From Sphingomonadaceae bacterium (GTDB lineage: Bacteria > Pseudomonadota > Alphaproteobacteria > Sphingomonadales > Sphingomonadaceae): a stretch of DNA of 64,000 bases. Shown here in pieces: positions 52,034 through 61,107 of the stretch. Made by a program: the position numbers and the translations under genes. The stretch lies in NCBI GenBank assembly GCA_025359445.1, contig JANYGB010000032.1, positions 49,344-113,343 of the forward strand, written 5' to 3'. The notes below the pieces were generated by a model. It worked only from the letters and a program-made list of their open reading frames with translations, was not told the origin of the DNA and searched no databases. The first letter of the stretch is position 1; the number at the start of each line of letters is the position of its first letter.

Positions 52034-54592
52034 TTATTTTTTTGCGGCTTTCTTAGGAGCAGCCTTCTTCTTTACGGGCGCCTTCTTAGCCGGAGCCTTC
52101 TTGCGCGCCTTACCCTTGGCCGGGCCCTTGGCGGCGCGTTCGGTGATCAGGACGATCGCGGCTTCCATCGTCAGGTCTTCGGGTTTCTGCTCGCGCGGGA
52201 GGGTGGCGTTGGTGGTGCCGTCGGTCACATAGGGCCCATAGCGCCCGGCCATCAGTTTCATCTCGCCTCCGCTTGTCGGATGCGGGCCGAAGGTGTTGAG
52301 CGGTTCGGCCGCCGCGCGTGCGCCGCGCCCGCCGCCAGCGGCAGCCTCGGCCAGTTTGGCAACCGCGCTGTTCATGCCGGTGTCGAACACTTCGGCGGTG
52401 CTGCCCAGCTTGGCATACTTGCCATTGTGCGCGAGGTAAGGCCCGTAACGCCCTATCGATGCGGTAATCTTCTCGCCGCTTTCGGGATGCATGCCGACTT
52501 CGCGCGGCAGGCTCAGCAGCTTGACCGCCCAGTCCAGATCGAGCTCGGGAATGTCCTTGGGGATTGAGCTGCGCGCCGCTTCCTTGCCCTCGCCCATCTG
52601 GATGTACGGCCCGAACCGCCCGGCCTTGCGGGTAATCGGCTCGCCCGTTTCGGGGTGCTTGCCAATCTCGCCGTCTTCGGCTGCGCCTTCGCCGCCCGGC
52701 TGGGCAAATTTACGGGTGTATTTGCACTCGGGATAGTTCGAGCAAGCCACAAACGCGCCGAACCGGCCCCCGCGCAGTGCGAGCCGCCCGCCTTCGCGGT
52801 GATCGATCAGGCACTGCGGGCAGATCCGGGGATCGCTGCCATCTTCCGTGGGCGGGAACAGGTAATCGGACAGGAATTCATCGAGCGCTTCGGTGACTTC
52901 GCTCGGCTTGCGCTCCATCACCTCGTCGCTTTTGGGTTTGAAATCCTTCCAGAATTTGGCGAGCAGCTCCTTCCAGTTCTCGCGCCCATCGGAGACGACG
53001 TCGAGTTCGTCTTCCATCCCGGCGGTAAATTCGTAGGCGACGTAACGCGGGAAGAAGCGTTCGAGGAAGGCGGTCAGCAGGCGGCCTGATTCCTCGGCGA
53101 AGAACCGGTTCTTCTCGGTGCGAACGTAGTTGCGGTCTTTGAGCACTTGGATCGTCGAGGCATACGTCGAAGGCCGCCCGATCCCCAATTCCTCGAGCCG
53201 CTTGACCAGAGTTGCTTCGGAAAAACGCGGCGGCGGCTGGGTGAAGTGCTGGTTGGCCTCAACCCCGAGCTTGGCCGGGGTATCGCCGCTGTTCAGCACC
53301 GGCAGCATCGCGCTTTCGTCGTCCTCGGCATCGCCCTTCTGATCGAGGCTTTCGTCATAGACCGCAAGGAAGCCGGGGAATTTTACCACCTGCCCGCTGG
53401 CGCGCAGCTCATGCTGGCCGGTGCCTTCGCGCAAGGTCACGCTGGTCCGCTCGATTACCGCCGAGGCCATCTGGCTGGCGATCGCGCGCTTCCAGATCAG
53501 CTCGTACAGCTTCCCCTCGTCGCCGCTGCCAAACTTGTCGCGCGAAAACTCGGTCGGGCGGATCGCTTCATGCGCTTCCTGCGCGTTCTTCGCCTTGGTT
53601 TCATAAACGCGGGGCTTTTCAGGAAGGTAGTGACCGTTCTTGTAGCGCTCGGTGATGGCCACCCTCGCCGCTGAAATGGCGCTTGAATCCATCTGCACGC
53701 CGTCAGTCCGCATATATGTGATAGCACCCGCCTCATACAGCCCCTGCGCCACCCGCATCGTGTGGCTGGCCGAAAAGCCGAGCTTGCGCGAGGCTTCCAT
53801 CTGCAAGGTCGAGGTGGTGAACGGCGGGTACGGGTTGCGCCGGGTCGGCTTGGTCTCAACCTCTTCGACCCGGAAGGTCGCGGCCTCAACCAACGCCTTC
53901 GCCTTCGCGGCCGAGCCGGCATTGCCCAGGCTCAGCTTGTCGAGCTTTTGCCCGTCGAACTTGACCAGCCGCGCCGCAAACTTCGTGCCGAGATGCTCCA
54001 GATTTGCCAGCACCGACCAGTATTCGTCGGCGCGGAACAGCTCGATCTCACGCTCGCGCTGGCAGATCAGCCGCAGCGCGACCGATTGCACCCGGCCCGC
54101 GCTCTTGGCCCCGGGCAACTTGCGCCACAGCACCGGTGAGAGCGTGAAACCGAATAGGTAATCGAGCGCGCGGCGGGCGAGATAGGCGTCGATCAGATCC
54201 TGATCGAGCTCGCGCGGGGCTTTCATCGCCGCCAGGATCACGTCCTTGGTGATAGCGTTGAACGTGACCCGCTCAACTTCCTTGGGCAGCACCTTCTTCT
54301 TGGCGAGCAGTTCGCGGACGTGCCAAGAAATCGCCTCGCCCTCACGGTCAGGGTCGGTTGCGAGGATCAGGCGGTCGGCGATCTTGGCCGCATCGGTGAT
54401 CGCCTTCACCTGCCGCGCCTTGTCGCCATAGACCTCCCAGTCCATCGCGAACTCTTCGTCGGGGCGCACCGAGCCATCCTTGGGCGGCAGATCGCGGACG
54501 TGGCCGTAAGAGGCGAGGACCATATAGTCCTTGCCCAGGTACTTCTCGATAGTCTTGGCCTTGGCGGGCGATTCAACGATGACAAGCTGCAT
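52034..54592 (-). CDS. topA: DNA topoisomerase I
   Basis: Relaxes negative supercoils by single-strand passage. The Toprim domain is MQLVIVESPAKAKTIEKYLG with VRDLPPKDG; catalytic Tyr is in GAITYMRTDGVQMDSSAI. A zinc-ribbon follows (CPQCLIDHREGG then FVACSNYPECKYTRKF), then two more topoisomerase C-terminal repeats. It ends with a lysine/alanine tail (about residues 825-852). 852 residues, normal for alphaproteobacteria. Confidence 0.97.
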   Translation of the reverse strand: MQLVIVESPAKAKTIEKYLGKDYMVLASYGHVRDLPPKDGSVRPDEEFAMDWEVYGDKARQVKAITDAAKIADRLILATDPDREGEAISWHVRELLAKKKVLPKEVERVTFNAITKDVILAAMKAPRELDQDLIDAYLARRALDYLFGFTLSPVLWRKLPGAKSAGRVQSVALRLICQREREIELFRADEYWSVLANLEHLGTKFAARLVKFDGQKLDKLSLGNAGSAAKAKALVEAATFRVEEVETKPTRRNPYPPFTTSTLQMEASRKLGFSASHTMRVAQGLYEAGAITYMRTDGVQMDSSAISAARVAITERYKNGHYLPEKPRVYETKAKNAQEAHEAIRPTEFSRDKFGSGDEGKLYELIWKRAIASQMASAVIERTSVTLREGTGQHELRASGQVVKFPGFLAVYDESLDQKGDAEDDESAMLPVLNSGDTPAKLGVEANQHFTQPPPRFSEATLVKRLEELGIGRPSTYASTIQVLKDRNYVRTEKNRFFAEESGRLLTAFLERFFPRYVAYEFTAGMEDELDVVSDGRENWKELLAKFWKDFKPKSDEVMERKPSEVTEALDEFLSDYLFPPTEDGSDPRICPQCLIDHREGGRLALRGGRFGAFVACSNYPECKYTRKFAQPGGEGAAEDGEIGKHPETGEPITRKAGRFGPYIQMGEGKEAARSSIPKDIPELDLDWAVKLLSLPREVGMHPESGEKITASIGRYGPYLAHNGKYAKLGSTAEVFDTGMNSAVAKLAEAAAGGGRGARAAAEPLNTFGPHPTSGGEMKLMAGRYGPYVTDGTTNATLPREQKPEDLTMEAAIVLITERAAKGPAKGKARKKAPAKKAPVKKKAAPKKAAKK

Positions 54593-54680
54593 GATGGGTG
54601 TTGCAATCCTTACGCGTATACGTACGCGCGAGGGTGGGGAGCGGCGAGGCTCCCCGTCAAGCCCTTAACGCACGTGCGGT

Positions 54681-55673
54681 TCAGCGCAGCAGCAGCAATT
54701 GACTGATGAGCCGCGCGTTGGCGAGCGAGGCTGCCTTGGTCGCTCCGGCCTCATAATTGCCCGGCTTGGCGGTGAAGGTGAACTTGCGCGTTTTGCCGAA
54801 CATGCCGCCAACCCCCAGGCCCATCACGGCCGCGCCGATATTGGCGGCCGATTGCAGCGTCTTGTCCGCTCCTGATGAGGCCCCGGTGACATCGATGAAG
54901 TCACCATCAACCGACACCGGCTGGCCGAGCGTCAGCATGTCCTGCTGGCCGGTTACCCCGATGACGGTCAGCTTTGAATAGGTCGGCACGATCCCGAGGT
55001 TGGCGTTTACCTTGATCCCTGAGAAGCTGAACGCGCCAGGCCGCTGCTGTTGCGAAAAATCGATCAGGTAGGTGACATCGACCACCGGAACGTTCGAGGC
55101 CTTGGCATAAGCCCCAAGCAGATATCCGTTCTGGCCGGCTGACATATTGAGCCCGATACTGCCCAGGCCGCTCCCCGCGAAATCGGTACCGATCATGACT
55201 TGCGCCGGCAAGGCAGCGGGCTTGTAAAAGTCTGCCTTGCCCTTGCTGCCCTTTTCGAGCTGAATGTTGATCTCGGTCGGGCCCGGGCGGGTCTTGACCT
55301 TGGCAAAGTTGGGGTCGGTGAATACTGCTGCAGGCGGAACGACGGTTATCCCCGTGGCGGCCATCTGCGCGACGAAATCGGCATAGGCCGCATCGGTAAT
55401 TTGCTGCATCATTGCCGGCGTCACGCCGACCAACTCGCTTTTGGCCTTGGTCGTGCCGCCGAAAGCGCCAAGCATGCCGCCTGTCTTTTTGGTCTGATCG
55501 GTGGATTCAAAGATGAAGCCGACGTTGAACGCGGCAATTGCGATCCGTGATGCGCCCTTGAACGCGCCTTTGCTTTTGACCTCGACCGGCTGGGCATCTT
55601 TGGCGGGCGCGTGCACCGGCGCCATAGCGAGCGACAGAGCAAGCACGGCAAACGCGGTCTTCTTGATCAGCAT
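54681..55673 (-). CDS. Exported protein of unknown function, 330 residues
   Basis: Signal peptide KKTAFAVLALSLAMAPVHAPA, then a folded body with many small residues: RIAIAAFNVGFIFESTDQTKK, GAFGGTTKAKSELVGV, and a C-terminal GGMFGKTRKFTFTAKPGNYEAGA. The body has the feel of a secreted, beta-rich family, but I cannot name it. The C-terminus LANARLISQLLLLR is notable for its Leu run. ATG at 55673; a ribosome binding site (GGGGATATCATC) precedes it. Confidence 0.72.
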   Translation of the reverse strand: MLIKKTAFAVLALSLAMAPVHAPAKDAQPVEVKSKGAFKGASRIAIAAFNVGFIFESTDQTKKTGGMLGAFGGTTKAKSELVGVTPAMMQQITDAAYADFVAQMAATGITVVPPAAVFTDPNFAKVKTRPGPTEINIQLEKGSKGKADFYKPAALPAQVMIGTDFAGSGLGSIGLNMSAGQNGYLLGAYAKASNVPVVDVTYLIDFSQQQRPGAFSFSGIKVNANLGIVPTYSKLTVIGVTGQQDMLTLGQPVSVDGDFIDVTGASSGADKTLQSAANIGAAVMGLGVGGMFGKTRKFTFTAKPGNYEAGATKAASLANARLISQLLLLR

Positions 55674-55791
55674 GATGATATCCCCTGCCGCCGCGATCCC
55701 AGCCGGACGGAACAGCATATGGCGCTGCCGCGAATGGGAAATCTTGTAAGAACGCGACGGGAGCTGGTTTCGGTCGATGGCCAGGCTTTGC

Positions 55792-56145
55792 TCAGTCAGC
55801 GACAGGCGTCCGCGACCAGGCGAACAAGAATCCGAGGCCTAGCAGCACGTCTATGCCGGCAAACGCTGCAACCGGCGGATTGACCGGATAGCCGCTGGCC
55901 CAGAGTGACAGGCACGGGACGGCGAACACCAGCTTCTCTGCTACGGCATAGGGCATCAGCGGGCGGTACTTGGCGGGATTGCTGCCAATGGTCCAGAATA
56001 CTGCCTGGAACACCAAAGCCAGCCCAACGAAACCCAGGAATACCTCCGCACCCACTTTCGGCAAAGGCGTAAGGTACAGCGGCATCAGCACGATCACGCC
56101 GTAGATCGCGGCCCAGCGGAACATCCGTCCGGGAAATTTGCCCAT
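55792..56145 (-). CDS. Four-helix inner-membrane protein of unknown function
   Basis: 117 residues with four hydrophobic segments (FRWAAIYGVIVLMPLYL, AEVFLGFVGLALVFQAVFW, AVAEKLVFAVPCLSLWAS and AAFAGIDVLLGLGFLFAW). A GGAGGGAGGACAC stretch precedes the ATG at 56145. The fold reminds me of small DoxX-like or DUF-type membrane proteins, without certainty. It lies between dprA and the exported protein, all on the minus strand. Confidence 0.75.
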   Translation of the reverse strand: MGKFPGRMFRWAAIYGVIVLMPLYLTPLPKVGAEVFLGFVGLALVFQAVFWTIGSNPAKYRPLMPYAVAEKLVFAVPCLSLWASGYPVNPPVAAFAGIDVLLGLGFLFAWSRTPVAD

Positions 56146-56159
56146 CGTGTCCTCCCTCT

Positions 56160-57245
56160 TCAGGCGCGGCTGACCCGGCCACCGGCGTGGCGCACCAGCC
56201 CGCCGCCCAGTTCCAGTTCTAACAGCGCAAGCTGAACCGCCGCGCCGCTGGTCCCACTCTGGCGGATCAGCTCGTCGACCGCGATCGGCGAATTGGTCAG
56301 CAGGCTGGCCACATCGGCGGGGCGATCGTCGAGGTCATCGGGCAAAGGATCGAACTCGGCCGCGTGTTCGCGGAAGGTGGAGCGCGGGTTGCCATCGAAG
56401 CCCGACAGCAGCTCGATCACATCGGCGGCCGATTGCACCAGCACCGCGCCTTCGCGGATCAGCTGGTTGCAGCCTTGGGCGCGCGCCTCAAGCGGTGAGC
56501 CGGGGACCGCCATCACCTCGCGTCCAGCCTCTCCCGCAAGCCGTGCAGTGATCAGCGAGCCCGATTTGGGCGCGGCTTCCACCACCAGCGTCCCCGCCGC
56601 CAGCCCGGCGATGATCCGATTGCGGGCGGGGAAATGGCGCGCCAGTGGATCGGTGCGGGGCGGCTGCTCGGCCAGTAACAACCCCTGTGTCGCAATCACC
56701 TCTTGCAGGTCGGCATGTTCTGGCGGGTAGGCAATGTCGATTCCGCTGGCGATCACCCCGATGGTGCCGCCGCTGAGCGCCGCCTGATGCGCCGCGCCGT
56801 CGATCCCCCGGGCGAGGCCCGAGACTACGACGAAGCCCGCCTCGGCCAGTTCACTTGCAAATTGCCGCGCTAGTTTGACCGCCGCCGCCGAGGCATTGCG
56901 CGCGCCGACGATCGCCACTGCGGGGCGAGCGCCCAAGGCAAGGTCACCGCGGTACGTCATGATCGGCGGCGCAGAGTCGAGCGCGGCCAGTGCGGCGGGA
57001 TAGTCAGCCTGATCGTGAAACAGGTAACGCGCACCGGCATTGCGGGCTGCGGAAATCTCGGTGCTGACCCGGTCCTCGCTCGCGGCGCGATAAGCCGTGC
57101 CGCCGCGCGAAGCGAGATCGGGCAAAGCCGCCAGCGCGGCCTGGGCATCGCCGAACCGGCGCAGCAATTGCCGGTAGCTGACCGGTCCGATATTGGGCGA
57201 GCGCAGCAGCCGGATGCGGGCAAAGGCTTCGTCCTGCGCCAGCAT
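56160..57245 (-). CDS. dprA: DNA-processing protein DprA
   Basis: Binds incoming single-stranded DNA and loads RecA during transformation. The Rossmann-like core has VAIVGARNASAAAVKLARQF, VVSGLARGIDGAAHQAALSGG, LLAEQPPRTDPLARHFPARNR and KSGSLITARLAGEAGREVMAVPG. The C-terminal winged-helix part is LLTNSPIAVDELIRQSGTSG. 361 residues from ATG 57245. 4 bp after plsY, so probably cotranscribed. Confidence 0.95.
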   Translation of the reverse strand: MLAQDEAFARIRLLRSPNIGPVSYRQLLRRFGDAQAALAALPDLASRGGTAYRAASEDRVSTEISAARNAGARYLFHDQADYPAALAALDSAPPIMTYRGDLALGARPAVAIVGARNASAAAVKLARQFASELAEAGFVVVSGLARGIDGAAHQAALSGGTIGVIASGIDIAYPPEHADLQEVIATQGLLLAEQPPRTDPLARHFPARNRIIAGLAAGTLVVEAAPKSGSLITARLAGEAGREVMAVPGSPLEARAQGCNQLIREGAVLVQSAADVIELLSGFDGNPRSTFREHAAEFDPLPDDLDDRPADVASLLTNSPIAVDELIRQSGTSGAAVQLALLELELGGGLVRHAGGRVSRA

Positions 57246-57249
57246 CGCC

Positions 57250-57831
57250 TTACGCCTTCTGGCCGATCTTCGGTTCGGTCCCCGCACCGAGTCGGGCTAT
57301 GTTGGCCCGGTGCCGCCACAGCACAACCAGGGCAATCCCGGCGAGCGGCAGCACCAGATTGGGCCGGCCCAGCGCCCAAGCGGCAATCGGCCCTGCCAGA
57401 GTGGCGATCATCCCGCCCAGCGATGAAATCCGCGACACCGCGACAACCGCCAGCCACACCGCCGCGCAGATCAGCGCCACCGGCCACGACAAGGCCAGTG
57501 CGATCCCCAGCGCAGTTGCCACGCCCTTGCCTCCCTTGAAGCCGAGCCACACCGGAAAGCAATGCCCGACGATCGCCCCGAACGCTGCAATCGGCGCGGC
57601 GAGCGGCCACCACTGCGCGGTCAGCCACACCGCCAGCGCGCCCTTGCCGGCATCGAGCAGCAACGTGCTCGCGGCCAGGCCCTTGCGCCCAGTGCGCAAC
57701 ACATTGGTCGCCCCGATGCTACCCGAGCCAATGGTGCGCAGATCGCCCGCGCCGAACAACCGGGTCAGGATCAGCCCGAACGGGACCGAGCCCAGCGCGT
57801 AGCCCAGCAGCAGTGCGTAAATGCTCTCCAT
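57250..57831 (-). CDS. plsY: Glycerol-3-phosphate acyltransferase PlsY
   Basis: An inner-membrane enzyme using acyl-phosphate to acylate glycerol-3-phosphate, the first phospholipid step. Family motifs: SVPFGLILTRLFGAGDLRTIGSGSIGATNVLR, HCFPVWLGFKGGKGVAT and the multi-pass layout. 193 residues from ATG 57831 (an in-frame TTG lies 3 codons earlier). Start region divergent from murI. Confidence 0.95.
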   Translation of the reverse strand: MESIYALLLGYALGSVPFGLILTRLFGAGDLRTIGSGSIGATNVLRTGRKGLAASTLLLDAGKGALAVWLTAQWWPLAAPIAAFGAIVGHCFPVWLGFKGGKGVATALGIALALSWPVALICAAVWLAVVAVSRISSLGGMIATLAGPIAAWALGRPNLVLPLAGIALVVLWRHRANIARLGAGTEPKIGQKA

Positions 57832-57930
57832 GTGCCCCAAATCCGTTTGCCCCGAGCCAGCCAGCGGCCCGTCCTTTCCTTTTTGGCACGAGCATCGCTA
57901 GAAGGACAGCCCTTGGGCACCCCGCGGCAG

Positions 57931-58740
57931 ATGGACTGGTTGGAAATGGACGCATCGGCGCCGATACTGCTGTTCGATTCGGGCGTTGGCGGGCTATCCG
58001 TGCTGCGCGCGGTGCGCGCGGCGCTGCCCGATGCGCCGGTCATCTACGCCTCGGACAACGGCGGGTTGCCCTATGGCCCCAAAAGCGAGGCCGAGGTCGC
58101 AGCGCGGGTGTGCGGGCTGCTTGGGCGGATGTCCGAACGGTTCCGCCCACGGCTGATCAGCATCGCCTGCAACACCGCATCGACCATCGCGCTGGGCATG
58201 GTCCGCGACGTGCTGGCAGTCCCGATCGTCGGCACTGTCCCCGCAATCAAACCGGCCGCCGAGGCGACCCGGACCGGCACGATCGGCTTGCTCGGCACCG
58301 CCGCGACGATCCGCCAAGGCTATGTCGACCGGCTCGAAGCCGAATTCGCCGGGGGCAAGCGATTGCTTCGCTTTGCCGCCCCGGAACTGGTCGGCGCTGC
58401 TGAAGCCAAGCTGCGCGGTCAGCCAGTCGATCCCGCGATCTTTGCCCGCGCCGCCTCCGGGCTGCGCGATCAACCGGGCGGCACAGAAATCGATACGGTG
58501 GTGCTCGCCTGCACGCACTTCCCGCTGCTGGCGGATGAACTGTCCGCCGCATTCGGCCCCGATGTGCGGTTCGTCGATGGTGCCGCCGGGATCGCCCGGC
58601 GGATTGCCGCCCTCACCCAGGGGCAGACTTTTGCACGGAGCGCCCCGGACTTTGCGCTGTTCACCCGCGCCGACGACGGGTTGGCGCTTTTGCAACCGGC
58701 ACTGGCGAGCTATGGGCTGACCCGGATGGAGCAACTGTAA
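57931..58740 (+). CDS. murI: Glutamate racemase
   Basis: Supplies D-glutamate for peptidoglycan. Two catalytic Cys: one in SIACNTASTIAL and one in LACTHFPLLADE; the N-terminal ILLFDSGVGGLSVLRAV is the family start. I used ATG 57931 (269 residues). ATG 57946 fits the family start equally. A TTG at 57913 has AGAAGGACAG just before it, the only good ribosome binding site, so it may be the true start. Coding stops next to the metallo-hydrolase gene (no gap). Confidence 0.93.
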   Translation: MDWLEMDASAPILLFDSGVGGLSVLRAVRAALPDAPVIYASDNGGLPYGPKSEAEVAARVCGLLGRMSERFRPRLISIACNTASTIALGMVRDVLAVPIVGTVPAIKPAAEATRTGTIGLLGTAATIRQGYVDRLEAEFAGGKRLLRFAAPELVGAAEAKLRGQPVDPAIFARAASGLRDQPGGTEIDTVVLACTHFPLLADELSAAFGPDVRFVDGAAGIARRIAALTQGQTFARSAPDFALFTRADDGLALLQPALASYGLTRMEQL

Positions 58741-59652
58741 ATGACCCACCGCCTGAACCTGATCCTACTGGCGCTGATCCTCGCAATCGGCCTGCCTTAT
58801 TACTGGTTCCTGATCGACAACAGCGGCGGTGCAGCGGCGGCCAAGCCGGTGACCATCGAACAGCTGCGTCAACTGGCGGATTCAATTCCCGGCGAAACGC
58901 CTTATGCGATCGAGATGGAGCGCGCCGCATTCCGCCGCGTGCCGGGCAACCTGATGGTTGCGGGATCGGGGATGAAGCGCAAGCTGATCGGCTACATGGC
59001 GTTCCGCCTGCCAGTGCGCGGCGGCAAGCCGGTGATGATCGAAAGCGGGATCACGCCGGCCATAGCCGCAGCGCAAGGGGCTGAGTCTTTCAACGTTTCG
59101 GCGCAAGCGCGGATCGATCGCGAACTGGCTGGGGCCGGGCTCATTCTGGTGACCCACGAACATCCCGATCACCTTGGCGCGCTGGCTGCGCACGGCGGCG
59201 GGGCCCTGGCGCAGGCGGCTTGGCTCAATCCGCATCAGCTTGCCGCCAAATTGGCGTGGAACGGTGCTTTGCCCGCCGCGCGGCTGAACGGCGCAGCGCC
59301 GCAAGCGGTCGCGCCGGGGATCGTAGTGATCCCCGCGCCGGATAGCCACACCCCGGGCAGCCAGTTGATTTACGTCCGACTCGCCGATGGTCACGAAGTG
59401 TTGTTCGCCGGCGACAACGCAAGCTTCGCCCAGAACTGGATCGAACTGCGCGGACGTTCACGGCTGATCGAAACCTGGTTCGCCCCGGAAAACCGCGCTG
59501 AAGTGTTTGCCTGGCTCAGGACCATCCGGGCGTTGAAGGCACAGGCGCCCGGTTTGCTGGTGGTTCCGGGTCACGACTGGGAGTGGCTGGCCAGCCCGGA
59601 AAATCACACGGGCGTAAAGATCGGCTTCCCCGGCGCACCGCAACCATACTGA
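58741..59652 (+). CDS. Membrane-anchored metallo-beta-lactamase-fold hydrolase
   Basis: A 303-residue MBL-fold protein. One N-terminal membrane segment (LNLILLALILAIGLPYYWFLI). The zinc motif THEHPDHLGAL is clear, followed by DSHTPGSQLIYV and FAGDNASFAQNW, and a last His in VVPGHDWEWL. It begins immediately after the murI stop (the ATG follows TAA), so it likely depends on murI translation. Likely faces the periplasm; substrate not known. Confidence 0.85.
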   Translation: MTHRLNLILLALILAIGLPYYWFLIDNSGGAAAAKPVTIEQLRQLADSIPGETPYAIEMERAAFRRVPGNLMVAGSGMKRKLIGYMAFRLPVRGGKPVMIESGITPAIAAAQGAESFNVSAQARIDRELAGAGLILVTHEHPDHLGALAAHGGGALAQAAWLNPHQLAAKLAWNGALPAARLNGAAPQAVAPGIVVIPAPDSHTPGSQLIYVRLADGHEVLFAGDNASFAQNWIELRGRSRLIETWFAPENRAEVFAWLRTIRALKAQAPGLLVVPGHDWEWLASPENHTGVKIGFPGAPQPY

Positions 59653-59711
59653 AACTGCGAAATGACGCTGGAAAACCTGCCACGCATCGCGTAGAGCGCG
59701 CGGCAGAAACT

Positions 59712-59743
59712 GGCTGGACGAGTCCGTTCAAGCGGACGCAGCC
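59712..59743 (+). promoter_or_regulatory. Hairpin in the hemA leader
   Basis: GGCTG (59712-59716) pairs with CAGCC (59739-59743), and inside GTCCG (59722-59726) pairs with CGGAC (59733-59737) over the six-base loop TTCAAG. It ends 16 bp before the GTG start of hemA. It could influence ribosome access. Unmatched to any riboswitch known to me. Confidence 0.35.
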
Positions 59744-59759
59744 GTAAGGCGGTGAGCAC

Positions 59760-60974
59760 GTGAATTACGACCAGATATTCGACGCAGCGATTGGACGGCT
59801 TCATTCCGAAGGACGTTACCGCGTGTTTATCGATATTTTGCGTAACAAGGGTTCTTACCCCAACGCGCGCTGCTTTGCCGGGCACAACGGCCCCAAGGAC
59901 ATCACCGTGTGGTGTTCGAACGATTACCTGGCGATGGGCCAGCACCCCAAAGTGATCGAGGCGATGGAAGAGGCGCTGCACAATGTCGGTGCGGGCTCTG
60001 GCGGCACCCGCAACATCGGCGGCAACACGCACTACCACGTCGACCTTGAGACTGAACTGGCCGACCTGCACGGCAAAGACGGCGCGCTGCTGTTCACTTC
60101 GGGCTATGTCTCGAACGATGCAACGCTGTCGACCTTGGCCAAGGTCCTGCCCGGCTGCATTATCTTTTCCGACGCACTCAACCACGCCAGCATGATCGCC
60201 GGGATCCGCAATTCGGGTGCCGAAAAGCGCGTGTTCCGGCACAATGACCTCGCCCACCTGGAGGAATTGCTCGCCGCGGAAGACCCCGCCGTGCCCAAGC
60301 TGATTGCGTTCGAAAGCGTTTATTCGATGGAAGGCGACGTCGCCCCAATCCACGCCATCTGCGACCTTGCCGACCAGTACAACGCGCTGACTTACATCGA
60401 CGAAGTCCACGCGGTAGGGATGTACGGGCCGCGCGGCGGCGGGATCACCGACCGCGAGGAAGCGGCGCACCGGATCGACATTATCGAAGGCACGCTGGGT
60501 AAAGCGTTTGGCGTGATGGGCGGCTATATCGCGGCCGACCGCAAAATCATCGACGTGATCCGCAGTTACGCCCCCGGGTTCATCTTCACCACGTCACTTT
60601 CGCCGGTACTGGTGGCTGGCGTTCTGGCCTCGGTCCGCCATCTCAAAGCCTCGAGCGTGGAGCGCGTAGGCCAGCAAGCCAATGCCGCACTGCTGAAAGC
60701 CATGCTGCGCGATGCCGGATTGCCGGTAATGGCTTCGACCACGCACATCGTGCCGCTGATGGTCGGCGATCCGGTCAGGGCCAAGACCATCGCGGATATC
60801 CTGCTCGCCGAATACGGAATTTACGTCCAGCCGATCAATTACCCGACCGTACCGCGCGGGACCGAGCGGCTGCGCTTCACCCCCGGCCCGGCGCATACTG
60901 AGCCAATGATGCACGATCTGACCACGGCGCTGACCGAGATTTGGCAACGGCTCGACCTGGCGCTTGCCGCCTAA
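59760..60974 (+). CDS. hemA: 5-aminolevulinate synthase
   Basis: Condenses glycine and succinyl-CoA into 5-aminolevulinate, the C4 route to haem (and to bacteriochlorophyll where present). PLP lysine in [34 protein letters not shown] and [17 protein letters not shown] match the family; the glycine-rich [18 protein letters not shown] is the substrate part. 404 residues. GTG at 59760. This alphaproteobacterial enzyme replaces the glutamyl-tRNA route. Confidence 0.97.
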   Translation: MNYDQIFDAAIGRLHSEGRYRVFIDILRNKGSYPNARCFAGHNGPKDITVWCSNDYLAMGQHPKVIEAMEEALHNVGAGSGGTRNIGGNTHYHVDLETELADLHGKDGALLFTSGYVSNDATLSTLAKVLPGCIIFSDALNHASMIAGIRNSGAEKRVFRHNDLAHLEELLAAEDPAVPKLIAFESVYSMEGDVAPIHAICDLADQYNALTYIDEVHAVGMYGPRGGGITDREEAAHRIDIIEGTLGKAFGVMGGYIAADRKIIDVIRSYAPGFIFTTSLSPVLVAGVLASVRHLKASSVERVGQQANAALLKAMLRDAGLPVMASTTHIVPLMVGDPVRAKTIADILLAEYGIYVQPINYPTVPRGTERLRFTPGPAHTEPMMHDLTTALTEIWQRLDLALAA

Positions 60975-61107
60975 GCCAATTTGCCGGGTTTTGCGCCCGA
61001 TTGGCGCTGGACCAACCGCAAGAATCCGTTACGACTCCGCGGCGATGCCTCGAACCGGGGCACGGGGCGGCAATCGCGTAGTTGCCAATGTTTTGTGGGA
61101 GTGAAGC

